Under the pieces are notes generated by a model. That model did no database searches and was not told the origin of the DNA. It saw nothing but the letters and a program-made list of their open reading frames with translations. The position numbers were made by a program, and so were the translations under genes. 64,000 nucleotides of DNA. Source: Psychrobacter sp. APC 3281 (lineage in GTDB: Bacteria > Pseudomonadota > Gammaproteobacteria > Pseudomonadales > Moraxellaceae). The DNA is taken from the NCBI RefSeq assembly GCF_030407815.1, contig NZ_JASDCS010000010.1, forward strand, positions 62,001 to 126,000. The letters are read 5' to 3'. Each line of letters begins with the position of its first letter. The first letter of the stretch is position 1. Shown piece by piece: positions 8,967 through 16,928 of the stretch.

Positions 8967-8988
8967 TGCTACTATGAACATAGTAGCA
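8967..8988. promoter_or_regulatory. Perfect inverted repeat upstream of the DUF262 gene
   Basis: Arms TGCTACTATG and CATAGTAGCA match perfectly across an AA spacer. The repeat lies 28 bp before the DUF262 start codon and 77 bp before the divergent TerD-VWA gene. Without a T-tract it is not a terminator, so an operator is the simplest reading. Confidence 0.6.
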
Positions 8989-9064
8989 AATAACATCTTC
9001 AATGTAATAAGCGAAAACAAAATTCTAATTTAACAAAATAATATTAATTGTACTGAGGAACACC

Positions 9065-10360
9065 ATGAACCATCTCACCGTCGGACAACGCGCGCCTTTA
9101 AGCAATCTTGCCATTGACGATACTGCACCCATCACGCTCAAGTTCACTCGCCAAAGCCCAATAGAGATGGACATCAGCTGCTTTGCCTTAGACGCAGCGG
9201 GCAAACTGATCAATGATGATTACATGATGTTTTATAATCAGCCAACCTCACCGTGCGGGCAAATCAAGCTCACCCATTACGAGTCGCAGCCATCATCTTC
9301 TAGCAGCATACAAGCTGAGTTTGAAGTGAATTTATCCAAACTGGCAGATAATATAGACAGCTTGTTTTTTGTGTTATCAGCCGACACGCCGCTGAATCAA
9401 ATTCAATCGTTAGAGATTGGCATTTGGCAGCAGTCGCAAAAAGCGCAGGCAGAATATTAAGCAGCAGACTTTGCCCAGCAGCAAGCCAGTATGTTGATGC
9501 AGCTGTATCGTAAGGGTGGCGTTTGGCGAGTATCTAACGTCGCGCAAGGCTTTAATGGCGGACTTGCCGCTATCGTCCAGCATTTCGGTGGCGATGTAGA
9601 AGAGAGTAGCTCTACAGTAGAAGAGACCGTAGCGCCAGTTCAAGCAAAACCATCGCTCGAAAAAGTGATGCTAGACAAAGCGCCAAAACTGGTCAATCTG
9701 GCGAAAAAAGCCACCATATCACTTGAGAAGCGCCAATTGCAGCAATTAACCGCAAAGGTCGCATTGGTGTTAGATGCCTCAGGCTCAATAAATAGACAGT
9801 ACAAAAAAGGCCGCGTGCAAGAGGTAGTCAACCGCATATTGCCATTGGCAGTGAACTTCGATGACGACCAAGCGCTAGACTGCTGGGCGTTTGCCCGAGA
9901 TCCGCAGTATTTGGGCGAGATTGGGCTGAGCAACTATGACGGTTTTATTAACAACGCTCATGGCGGCTGGCGCAAATGGACACTCGGCCCACGCATCAAC
10001 AATGAAGCCGAAGTCATGAAAGCCGTGACGGAGTTTTATCAAAAGGACGGCTTGGATGTGCCTATCTACGTGCTATTTATCAGTGATGGCGGGGTGAATG
10101 ACAATCGCGGTATCACAAGAGTCATGACGGAAGCGGCGAAACTGCCGATATTTTGGCAGTTTGTGGGCTTGGGTGGTCGTGGTTATGGCATCCTAAAAAA
10201 ACTAGACGACATGACAGGGCGCGTGATTGATAATTGCGACTTTTTTGAACTCGATGACTTGGATGACATCAGCGAAGAAGCGTTGTATGAAAACATGCTA
10301 GAAGAGTTCCCAATGTGGCTAAAAGAAGCCAAGCAACTTGGTATAGTCACTCCACTATAG
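9065..10360 (+). pseudogene. TerD-VWA protein gene interrupted by an in-frame stop
   Basis: One reading frame runs from ATG 9065 to TAG 10360, broken only by a TAA at 9458-9460. Before the stop is a TerD-like domain (131 residues, with the TerD-type LKFTRQSPIEMDIS and DDYMMFYNQ segments). After it, with no frame change, come the TerD end (RKGGVWRVSNVAQGFNGGL) and a VWA domain with a MIDAS-type LVLDASGSINR and FISDGGVND. The intact form would be about 431 residues. TerD-VWA proteins belong to the tellurite/stress-response Ter group. A sense codon mutated to TAA, or a sequencing error, explains the break. GAGGA before ATG 9065 is a good ribosome-binding site. Confidence 0.8.
9491..10360 (+). 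CDS. VWA-domain fragment of the broken TerD-VWA gene
   Basis: Downstream part of the interrupted gene: 289 residues containing the end of the TerD-like domain and a complete VWA (metal-ion-dependent adhesion) domain with DASGS (MIDAS) and the later SDGGVNDN loop. It would be made separately only if translation restarted at ATG 9491, which has no visible ribosome-binding site, or if the TAA at 9458 is read through or is an error. It is listed because the domain itself is intact. Confidence 0.4.
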   Translation: MLMQLYRKGGVWRVSNVAQGFNGGLAAIVQHFGGDVEESSSTVEETVAPVQAKPSLEKVMLDKAPKLVNLAKKATISLEKRQLQQLTAKVALVLDASGSINRQYKKGRVQEVVNRILPLAVNFDDDQALDCWAFARDPQYLGEIGLSNYDGFINNAHGGWRKWTLGPRINNEAEVMKAVTEFYQKDGLDVPIYVLFISDGGVNDNRGITRVMTEAAKLPIFWQFVGLGGRGYGILKKLDDMTGRVIDNCDFFELDDLDDISEEALYENMLEEFPMWLKEAKQLGIVTPL

Positions 10361-10402
10361 AAGTATGACTGCGCTAACCTCATTATTCGATTACAGCTAA
10401 AT

Positions 10403-10438
10403 AAAAAACCGCCACAGCAAACGCCATGGCGGTTTTTT
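10403..10438. terminator. Hairpin terminator between convergent genes
   Basis: Arms AAAAAACCGCCA and TGGCGGTTTTTT around a 12-base loop. It follows the TerD-VWA gene on the plus strand and, read on the minus strand, the THI5-like gene, so it can serve both. Confidence 0.85.
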
Positions 10439-10469
10439 ACTATTCAAAATATCTTAACTGCTAAAATAT

Positions 10470-11366
10470 CTATAGCGCCCACAGCGATTGATACTGCTCA
10501 TCAGTCAAGGTCACGATATCGATCTCGGCTAACATCTCACGCAGTTCTTCCCATTTATTTGCATCAGGCTTAATCGGCGTGATCAATCTACCTAACGTAT
10601 TATCAATAATCGCATCCATCAGTGTATCTGCTTCGGTTTTACTATAGTCGTAATACATACGGTGGGCTGTGGCTGGCTCGTTTTTACACAGTTCCGTCAT
10701 TTGATTGGTCACTTGGATAAAGGTATCTATCGCGTCCCTTTTCGCGCTATAGATCTCATCCGTCGTCAGAACCTCTAACGCTGAAAAGTTCGGATAAGGT
10801 GACAGGTGCTGATCGATAAACTCGAAGTCTAGCCCTTCATGGGTCGCCTCAACGCCTTCAAAGTTATAAAAGCATAACCATGCACCATCTAGGCTTGGGT
10901 CTTCTTGCAAGTTTTTTATATGATAAAAGTCTTTTTGCACAAAGGTCACATTATCACGGCTGATACTAAAGCCGTTTTTCTTGGCATAGCGCGCCAATAT
11001 CTCAAAGCCAATACGATTGGTCTTTTCTTCAGCGGCAGGGGTGCAGATGCGAATAGGCTGATTGTTTTTGAGCTTATCCATGCTAGCGCGTTGCATCAAT
11101 ATACCGCCATCGGTCTCAAAAAAGCAGCCCAGCGCCCGCAGTTTGGGCGCGTAATGCTCAAACAGATGGATAGGCTCATTGACATGCAGATCGATACTTT
11201 GGTTCTGTAATTCCGCAAAACCATCATAATGGTCATCTGGCTCGATAATGGTGATATCAAGCCCTGCCTGCTCATATGCGCCTGTCATCATACCAGCGAT
11301 AAAGGGCAGATGATCAGGGTTTAAAAACCATTCGAGGGTCAGAGTAAGTTTGGTAGTCGGCTGCAT
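10470..11366 (-). CDS. THI5/NMT1-like substrate-binding protein
   Basis: A 298-residue protein of the NMT1/THI5-like periplasmic-binding fold. The opening TLEWFLNPDHLPFIAG and YEQAGLDITIIEP resemble ThiY and Thi5 proteins that bind thiamine pyrimidine precursors. There is no signal peptide, and no permease or ATPase gene lies nearby, so it may be cytoplasmic (Thi5-like) or serve a distant transporter. I chose the ATG at 11366 because AAGGAAAC precedes it; a longer frame to 11396 lacks this support. The ligand is unproven. Confidence 0.75.
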   Translation of the reverse strand: MQPTTKLTLTLEWFLNPDHLPFIAGMMTGAYEQAGLDITIIEPDDHYDGFAELQNQSIDLHVNEPIHLFEHYAPKLRALGCFFETDGGILMQRASMDKLKNNQPIRICTPAAEEKTNRIGFEILARYAKKNGFSISRDNVTFVQKDFYHIKNLQEDPSLDGAWLCFYNFEGVEATHEGLDFEFIDQHLSPYPNFSALEVLTTDEIYSAKRDAIDTFIQVTNQMTELCKNEPATAHRMYYDYSKTEADTLMDAIIDNTLGRLITPIKPDANKWEELREMLAEIDIVTLTDEQYQSLWAL

Positions 11367-11396
11367 GGTTGTTTCCTTTTTAAGTATAGAAAACAA

Positions 11397-12063
11397 TCAG
11401 ACTGATACTATTAAAGTAAAACAAGAAAGGCCAAATAAGAAAAGTGAGGTCTCGATGCTAACTGTCAGATACTCGGCGTTTGATATGGTTATCATCACCA
11501 GTACGTCATCTATAGACTGCGCTTATTTATAGACCTCTGAGGGCGTGTCACGCTTGTTTCCTACGTCAGTGCTAACTGCTTCAGGTTCACGGGTGTGTCT
11601 CAGCGATGATGTGGGCTGTGTCTACAGCGTTAAATCAAAGCACCCCGACAAGATTGATTGGTATTACATTGTTTTTGATCAGTACTGCTAATGGCTATTA
11701 TCGATAGCTACTGCGTCATCATAGACGACTTACAAGACGTGATGCAAGCGCGTATCGGGAAAGACGATGGCAGGTGATGACTGATGTTCGATAGTCGCTA
11801 TTTATGATAGATGTTGCTTATCACGGCTTTTTATAAGCGCTTTCAATCGACGTGTTAATAGAAGAGTACAGCATTTATTATTGGTACTTACCCAATTACT
11901 AACCAAACATACCTATCAATAGCAAAAACCTTATATAAATAGTCTTGTGCACAGACGAGTGATATTGCATGATTAGCCTTCTATGCCGCTCCTTATATAA
12001 TAGGCGCTACTCTAAACAATTGATATTTGGCATAACTGACAACTTACACGACCGACAACTTAT
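11397..12063. other. Long intergenic region with only short open frames
   Basis: About 670 bp between divergent genes. I see no recognisable gene. Two short plus-strand frames stand out because their residues look protein-like. One ends at 11690 with KHPDKIDWYYIVFDQYC. The other starts at ATG 11690 and gives MAIIDSYCVIIDDLQDV and then two stops. They may be remnants of a decayed gene. No terminator or clear operator was found. Confidence 0.4.
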
Positions 12064-12486
12064 ATGACCGATAATAAAAAAGCGTTCTATTACCGACCTA
12101 AGACTGATCAATCCAAAAGCCCAATGCTGCGTTGGACCTTTGTGACGCTTGGTTGGTTGTTTTTTATCTTAGGGATTATCGGTATATTGTTGCCAGTAAT
12201 GCCCACCGCGCCTTTTATCTTGCTAGCAGCAGGGTGCTGGGCACGCAGTTCTCGACGCTTTCATTTTTGGCTGATTAATCATAAATACTTTGGCAAATTT
12301 GTCCGTGACTGGGAAGAGAATCATGCCGTTCCGCTTTATGCCAAGTGTTTAGCGACGGTTATGATGACAGCATCGACAATTATGTTATTTTATCGTTTGC
12401 CTGCTGATATGATGTGGATGGCATGGGCGGTAGCCGCTGTCTGTAGTGGGGTAGCGATATATTTGTTCCGTTTACCAAATGCCTAA
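12064..12486 (+). CDS. ybaN: YbaN/DUF454 family inner-membrane protein
   Basis: A 140-residue protein with a polar N-terminus, then hydrophobic segments (about residues 24-55 and 95-135) around a cytosolic-type loop rich in Arg, Trp and His. The sequence GIIGILLPVMPTAPFILLAAGCWARSS is characteristic of DUF454/YbaN (quoted here in part: LLPVMPTAPF). The molecular function is unknown. The gene stands alone with no obvious operon partner. Confidence 0.88.
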   Translation: MTDNKKAFYYRPKTDQSKSPMLRWTFVTLGWLFFILGIIGILLPVMPTAPFILLAAGCWARSSRRFHFWLINHKYFGKFVRDWEENHAVPLYAKCLATVMMTASTIMLFYRLPADMMWMAWAVAAVCSGVAIYLFRLPNA

Positions 12487-12635
12487 ATCCGTTGCAATTT
12501 GCGCCAAAATCGGTCAATAAACGGCTCTGGTTACACGAAACATGAGATAAGACTTGCGATACTGGGATGTACCCCTTATAATACGCCCAAGCTTAAGAGC
12601 AGTTCTGCACCAAATCATTACCTCGTAGTATTAGT

Positions 12636-12641
12636 TATAAT
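12636..12641 (+). promoter_or_regulatory. Possible -10 box of the cold-shock gene
   Basis: A consensus TATAAT lies 89 bp before the cold-shock protein start. No good -35 was found at the usual spacing. If used, it gives an untranslated leader of about 80 bases, in keeping with the leaders of many cspA-type genes. Confidence 0.35.
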
Positions 12642-12729
12642 CCTTCGTTTTAATATTTATCGTTCAGTAGCTATTTGCAAGCGTTACCGGTCACTAGACC
12701 ATTAATAAATTTAAAAGTAGGATTATACT

Positions 12730-12939
12730 ATGTCAGACGTTCAAAAAGGTACAGTTAAGTGGTTCAACGAAGCTAAAGGCTTTGGTTTTATCGCTCCAGA
12801 AACTGGCGCAGACGTTTTTGCTCATTACAGCGAAATCACTGGTTCAGGTTTCAAAACTTTGGCTGAAGGCCAAGAAGTTGAGTTCACTGTAACTCAAGGC
12901 CAAAAAGGCCCACAAGCACATAACATCGTTGCTATCTAA
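12730..12939 (+). CDS. CspA-family cold-shock protein
   Basis: A 69-residue single-domain cold-shock protein that binds single-stranded RNA and DNA and acts as an RNA chaperone. It has [18 protein letters not shown] (RNP1 is KGFGFI) and the RNP2-type VFAHYSEI, followed by the [10 protein letters not shown] end usual for the family. Length is typical. The ribosome-binding site AGGAT precedes the ATG. A strong hairpin terminator follows at 12975, so it is monocistronic. Cold induction is likely but not shown by sequence alone. Confidence 0.96.
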   Translation: MSDVQKGTVKWFNEAKGFGFIAPETGADVFAHYSEITGSGFKTLAEGQEVEFTVTQGQKGPQAHNIVAI

Positions 12940-12974
12940 TTTGTCTTTATAGACAGATAGATGAATAGATGTAG

Positions 12975-13003
12975 AAAAGCGAACCTTCGGGTTCGTTTTT
13001 TTT
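12975..13003 (+). terminator. Cold-shock gene terminator
   Basis: GC-rich stem GCGAACC/GGTTCGT with a stable TTCG tetraloop followed by eight T residues, 35 bp after the stop codon. A classic intrinsic terminator. Confidence 0.92.
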
Positions 13004-13129
13004 CGTCTATGTTTTAGCATTTAGAGACTTGGTATTTAGAGCATTAGTACTTAAGACAATGGTATTAAAGTCAGTACTAGTCCAAGATTAAAGTTTTAAC
13101 TAATCATATTAGACCAAATGATAGATGCA

Positions 13130-13165
13130 AAAAGGCCTCCGACTATAGATAGTTGGAGGCCTTTT
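13130..13165 (-). terminator. yeiH terminator (bidirectional)
   Basis: Inverted repeat with arms AAAAGGCCTCC and GGAGGCCTTTT, flanked by A and T runs. It lies about 45 bp downstream of the minus-strand YeiH gene. Confidence 0.88.
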
Positions 13166-13210
13166 ATATTGTGCAATGACATCAGCAGTTAAGAATGGAC
13201 ATTTAGCTTA

Positions 13211-14335
13211 TTACATAAAGCTAATGCCGATATTGATCAGACCACCGCCCAGTATCAACCAACCAAACATAATAGCACCCAAGATAAGCGGTCTAACGCC
13301 AGCTTGCTTGATCGCGCTCAGATGAGTGGTCAGACCTAATGCAAACATGGCCATCGTAAGTAGTACATCATCTAGCATCACCATACTGCGTACGATACTC
13401 TCAGACATTGGCACCCATGTATGTATTAATACAATGCCGATAAAGATAAATGCGAACCATGGTACTTTGACTTGTTTGACACGAGTCATAAATGACGCTG
13501 TCTCATTTTTACTGCTCTTATCTTCTATAGCGGTATTATTTACGGTACGATCTTTGGTTAGCGCAAACGATAACACAAGCAGGAAAGGTGCAAGCATCAT
13601 TACGCGTATCATCTTGGTCACGACAGCGGTATCGCCAATCTCGGTATTGATTGCATTGCCCGCGACCACGACTTGCGCCACCTCATGGACGGTTGAGCCA
13701 GTGTACATGCCGTACTGCTGGGCGCTGAGCCAAGGCTGTAACCAACCAAGATGATATAAAAAAGGATATAGCAGCATCGCGATAGTGCCAAAAACCACGA
13801 CGGTTGCCACTGCAATAGTGACTTTATGAGCTTGCGCGTTGACCACAGGCTCTGCGGCAATGACAGCAGCAGCACCGCAAATACTCGTGCCTGAGCCAAT
13901 CAAGATAACTGTTTCTCTATCGACTTTTAACCATCTAGTACCCAACCAATAGGTCAGCAAAAAGGTTGACGTCAATACGAGCGCGTCAGTCATAATCGCT
14001 GGCATACCGACGCTCGCAACTTGCGTCATGGTCAGTTTAAACCCATAAAACATAATCGCTAAGCGCAATATCTGACCCTTTGCAAAGCAAACACCGCCGT
14101 TTAAACGTTCAGTGAACTTGGGGTAGATGGTATTGCCTAATATCATGCCTAGCAAAATTGCTAGCGTTAAAGATGACAAGCCGACGATACGCCCGTTTGA
14201 CCATACATCTAAACTGCTGTCCAACCATAAGCAGAACAAACTACCAATCAGAACGACTACCAATCCCGCTAAGTGACGGTGATTAGGGGTATAGTTATGA
14301 ACGGAGTTGCTGACTGATTGGACGAGTGTATGCAT
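13211..14335 (-). CDS. yeiH: YeiH-family putative sulfate/sulfonate exporter
   Basis: A 374-residue inner-membrane protein with about ten helices, of the YeiH (UPF0324) family. Visible blocks include LAILLGMILGN, RLAIMFYGFKLT, the conserved GSGTSICGAAAV and TGSTVHEVAQVVVAG. Family members are linked to sulfur compounds, though transport has rarely been tested. A LysR regulator is encoded divergently, matching the yeiH-yeiE pairing known in enterobacteria. AGGAT precedes the ATG. The C-terminal region includes a polar loop of about 20 residues before the last four helices. Confidence 0.88.
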   Translation of the reverse strand: MHTLVQSVSNSVHNYTPNHRHLAGLVVVLIGSLFCLWLDSSLDVWSNGRIVGLSSLTLAILLGMILGNTIYPKFTERLNGGVCFAKGQILRLAIMFYGFKLTMTQVASVGMPAIMTDALVLTSTFLLTYWLGTRWLKVDRETVILIGSGTSICGAAAVIAAEPVVNAQAHKVTIAVATVVVFGTIAMLLYPFLYHLGWLQPWLSAQQYGMYTGSTVHEVAQVVVAGNAINTEIGDTAVVTKMIRVMMLAPFLLVLSFALTKDRTVNNTAIEDKSSKNETASFMTRVKQVKVPWFAFIFIGIVLIHTWVPMSESIVRSMVMLDDVLLTMAMFALGLTTHLSAIKQAGVRPLILGAIMFGWLILGGGLINIGISFM

Positions 14336-14565
14336 AACGCGGCATCCTATTACTTATATTAAGCTAAGCATAAGCTTATGAATAGACAGTATATGCCCGC
14401 TGCATTTATAATAAAAACAGATTAATAAGATATAAACTATCGATTTTTTAGGTTACAGTTTATAATAAAAATAGATATACCGCGCATGAGCAGCAAAAAA
14501 GACAAAAATCACGGATAAAACAGCGCAAAAACTGACATAAAGCAACATAGGGCATTATTAATATC
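14336..14565. promoter_or_regulatory. Divergent yeiH/LysR control region with repeats
   Basis: This 230-bp gap holds a perfect 12-bp palindrome, CATAAGCTTATG (14369-14380). It also has two near-identical 18-bp direct repeats, TTTATAATAAAAACAGAT (14405-14422) and TTTATAATAAAAATAGAT (14459-14476), 54 bp apart, about five helical turns. LysR proteins usually bind several such sites between divergent genes; these are candidates. Confidence 0.5.
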
Positions 14566-15501
14566 ATGAAAAAATCTGTGCAGACAGTGCCAAAGATTAC
14601 GCTTAAGCAGCTTGCTGTTTTTGTCAGCATTTATCAGACAGGTAGCACCAGTCGCGCCAGTGAGGAGCTGCACTTATCACAATCAGCAGTCAGTAGCGCA
14701 CTGACAGAGTTAGAGTCTAGACTACAGATGCCGCTATTTGAGCGCGTCGGTCGTCGGCTCAATCAACACCCTAATGCCCATCCTATTTATATACAGGCAC
14801 AGGCTATTTTGGGTCAGTCGCTCACGCTTGAGCATTATCATCAGTATCAAGCAGGACAGATTCATATCGGTGCCAGTACTACTATCGGCAACTACGTGCT
14901 GCCGTCATTGCTTGGCAAGCTATATGAAGCGCTACCCGATGCCAATGTCGATATGTATATTGCCAATACTCAAGAGGTAGTTAGCGAGGTTGAGCAACTA
15001 AATATCGATATCGCGCTGGTAGAAGGAATGCCGCGTCCGATAGATATGAAAGTTATTGAGCAGCGTGAATGGCGCACCGATACACTAATGATATTTGCCA
15101 AGCGTGATAGCAAGTGGCTAAAGAATGTAGCTACCTATAGCGAAGACGAGGACTGCTATCAGCTGAGTATTAATCAGCTAGCGCAGTTGCCTTTACTGGT
15201 GCGTGAGGCAGGGTCAGGCACACGGCAGATTATCGACGAGCAATTGCTTAAGTATCTACCTAATGCAGAAGTGGTAAAGGCGATACATCAATCAGAGGCC
15301 ATCAAGCACATGGTGAGTGCAGATATTGGTCTTGGCTGCCTATCGCAGCATGTGATTGAGACGGAACTCTCGACAGGGACGTTGGTACAAGTGAACGTGG
15401 CGGGAATTGATCTATCAAGGACATGGTGGCTGGTCTGGCATAAAGCCCGTCATCAAAGCCCCATTTGGCAAACCTTTATAGATATTATCCAACAGGACTG
15501 A
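14566..15501 (+). CDS. LysR-family regulator (YeiE-like)
   Basis: A 311-residue LysR-type transcription factor. The N-terminal winged helix-turn-helix is clear (TLKQLAVFVSIYQTGSTSRA, then LHLSQSAVSSALTELE). It continues into a LysR substrate-binding domain from about residue 95 (HIGASTTIGNYVLPSLL), with VREAGSGTRQIID as the usual ligand-pocket segment. YeiE senses sulfite in enterobacteria. The divergent yeiH gene supports a similar job, probably controlling yeiH and its own gene. An alternative is a CysB- or Cbl-like role in general sulfur control. Confidence 0.88.
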   Translation: MKKSVQTVPKITLKQLAVFVSIYQTGSTSRASEELHLSQSAVSSALTELESRLQMPLFERVGRRLNQHPNAHPIYIQAQAILGQSLTLEHYHQYQAGQIHIGASTTIGNYVLPSLLGKLYEALPDANVDMYIANTQEVVSEVEQLNIDIALVEGMPRPIDMKVIEQREWRTDTLMIFAKRDSKWLKNVATYSEDEDCYQLSINQLAQLPLLVREAGSGTRQIIDEQLLKYLPNAEVVKAIHQSEAIKHMVSADIGLGCLSQHVIETELSTGTLVQVNVAGIDLSRTWWLVWHKARHQSPIWQTFIDIIQQD

Positions 15502-15529
15502 TTGAGATAATTTTCAAATTATTAGCCAT

Positions 15530-15568
15530 AAAAAAGCGCAGCGTTGAAAGTTACTCTGCGCTTTTTTT
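15530..15568 (+). terminator. Hairpin terminator between LysR and Usp genes
   Basis: Arms AAAAAAGCGCAG and CTGCGCTTTTTTTT around a short loop. It lies between convergent genes and serves the LysR gene and, on the minus strand, the Usp genes. Confidence 0.85.
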
Positions 15569-15609
15569 TCAGGGATTCTTTAATAATATAAGACAATCAA
15601 AGCATATTG

Positions 15610-16071
15610 TTATGCGGAAACAGGCTTGTCCAATCTCACGACAAAGCTATCGCAAGGTACATTGGGCAAGATATTATCCGCAGTTGCGCCACTTATCCAT
15701 GCAGCGATACCAGTACGCTTATGACGACCGATGACCAATAGATCGACATCGTGTTTATGACAGTAGCTGACAATACCTTCACTGCTAGAGATGGCAGTCG
15801 TGACTTCTGACGTTGCTGCATTTAGCTGATTGCGTTCAAGAAATTGTGCCAGCTTTGCACGCGCTTCTTGGCAGCGTTCATCGTCAATCTCATCGTATAG
15901 GCTAGAGGCGGGCACCAGCTCATAGCCGAAGCCAACCATGGTGTCTTTGACAATATGCAAAACAGATAGCTTAGAGCCTGGACGGTTTTCAACGATGCGC
16001 TTGGCCTTTTGGGCGACTATATCTGCATCAGAGAGTAAGTCGGTGACCAGTAAAATATGTTCGTAACTCAT
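15610..16071 (-). CDS. Universal stress protein (UspA family)
   Basis: A 153-residue single-domain Usp with the alpha/beta fold. It opens with YEHILLVTDLLSDAD and ends in the nucleotide-loop region VIGRHKRTGIAAWISGAT and then NILPNVPCDSFVV, as in UspA. It is a close paralogue of the next gene upstream on the same strand, which starts about 100 bp away. Usp proteins help cells survive starvation and other stress; the exact role is unknown. GAGGAAG precedes the ATG. Confidence 0.93.
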   Translation of the reverse strand: MSYEHILLVTDLLSDADIVAQKAKRIVENRPGSKLSVLHIVKDTMVGFGYELVPASSLYDEIDDERCQEARAKLAQFLERNQLNAATSEVTTAISSSEGIVSYCHKHDVDLLVIGRHKRTGIAAWISGATADNILPNVPCDSFVVRLDKPVSA

Positions 16072-16170
16072 AGCGTCTTCCTCAGGTCAGATAGTATTTA
16101 CTATAGCACTACTCTAGGGCGCTGTTAAGTAAAGCTTGTCGTCTTTAGCAGCGGATGGGAGCGATGCCAA

Positions 16171-16632
16171 TTATTCCAAGACAGGCTGATCAAGCTTCAC
16201 CACTAAGCTGTCGCAAGGGACATTTGGCAAGATGCTATCGGCAGTGGCTCCTACCAACCAAGCAGCGATACCATGGCGCTCATGGCGTCCAATGATAAGT
16301 AAGTCGACGTCTTTTTCACGGCAGTAATTAATGATACCTTTGCTATTAGAGATGGCAGCGGTGACCTCAGAGTTGATCGCTTCTAGCTCATTACGTGCCA
16401 AAAATTGCGCCAGCTTAGCCCGTGCTTCTTGCCACTTTTCACTATCGACATCACCCGAGAGGCTAGAGGCAGGCACGAGCTCATAACCGAAGCGCACCAT
16501 GTCATCCTTGACTATATGCAAGACGGACAGTCTGGCTTCAGGAGAGCCTGCGAGAATACGTTTGGCTTTTAGCGCCACTTTGTCCGCATCGGATAGCAAA
16601 TCAGTGACCAGTAAAACGTGTTGGTAGCTCAT
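16171..16632 (-). CDS. Universal stress protein (UspA family), second copy
   Basis: A 153-residue Usp, highly similar along its whole length to the product of the downstream gene, so the pair arose by tandem duplication. It carries VLLVTDLLSDAD, the shared GYELVPASSL block, and the IGRHERHGIAAWLVGAT loop. I place the start at ATG 16632, which has GGAG seven bases upstream; a GTG 12 bases earlier is less likely. The two genes are probably cotranscribed. Confidence 0.93.
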   Translation of the reverse strand: MSYQHVLLVTDLLSDADKVALKAKRILAGSPEARLSVLHIVKDDMVRFGYELVPASSLSGDVDSEKWQEARAKLAQFLARNELEAINSEVTAAISNSKGIINYCREKDVDLLIIGRHERHGIAAWLVGATADSILPNVPCDSLVVKLDQPVLE

Positions 16633-16928
16633 AAAGTACTCCACTCCTGTTAATAGTTAACTTTATAGTAGCAGCGCAGGCTATCTTTGTTAAGTGATAA
16701 ATCCATAATTAAATTGTGGATATTTATAAATTTGTAACTATAAGGCTCTGATAGCTAAAGTTGATAACCGCGTAGATTATGTGGTGGATTATTGCGTGGC
16801 TGCCGCCTTGACTTATCCATGTTACAGCCCCACTAATAGCGCTAAGCCAACTCTTTTTTAGCCAATTTATTACTCTATTTTCCCTGACATTCAGGGCACT
16901 ATACGCATAATAAGCGATAAGGATAACT

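Noticed and set aside
12499..12705. A 68-residue open frame upstream of the cold-shock gene
   Set aside because: No ribosome-binding site or family likeness; it overlaps the likely promoter and leader of the cold-shock gene.
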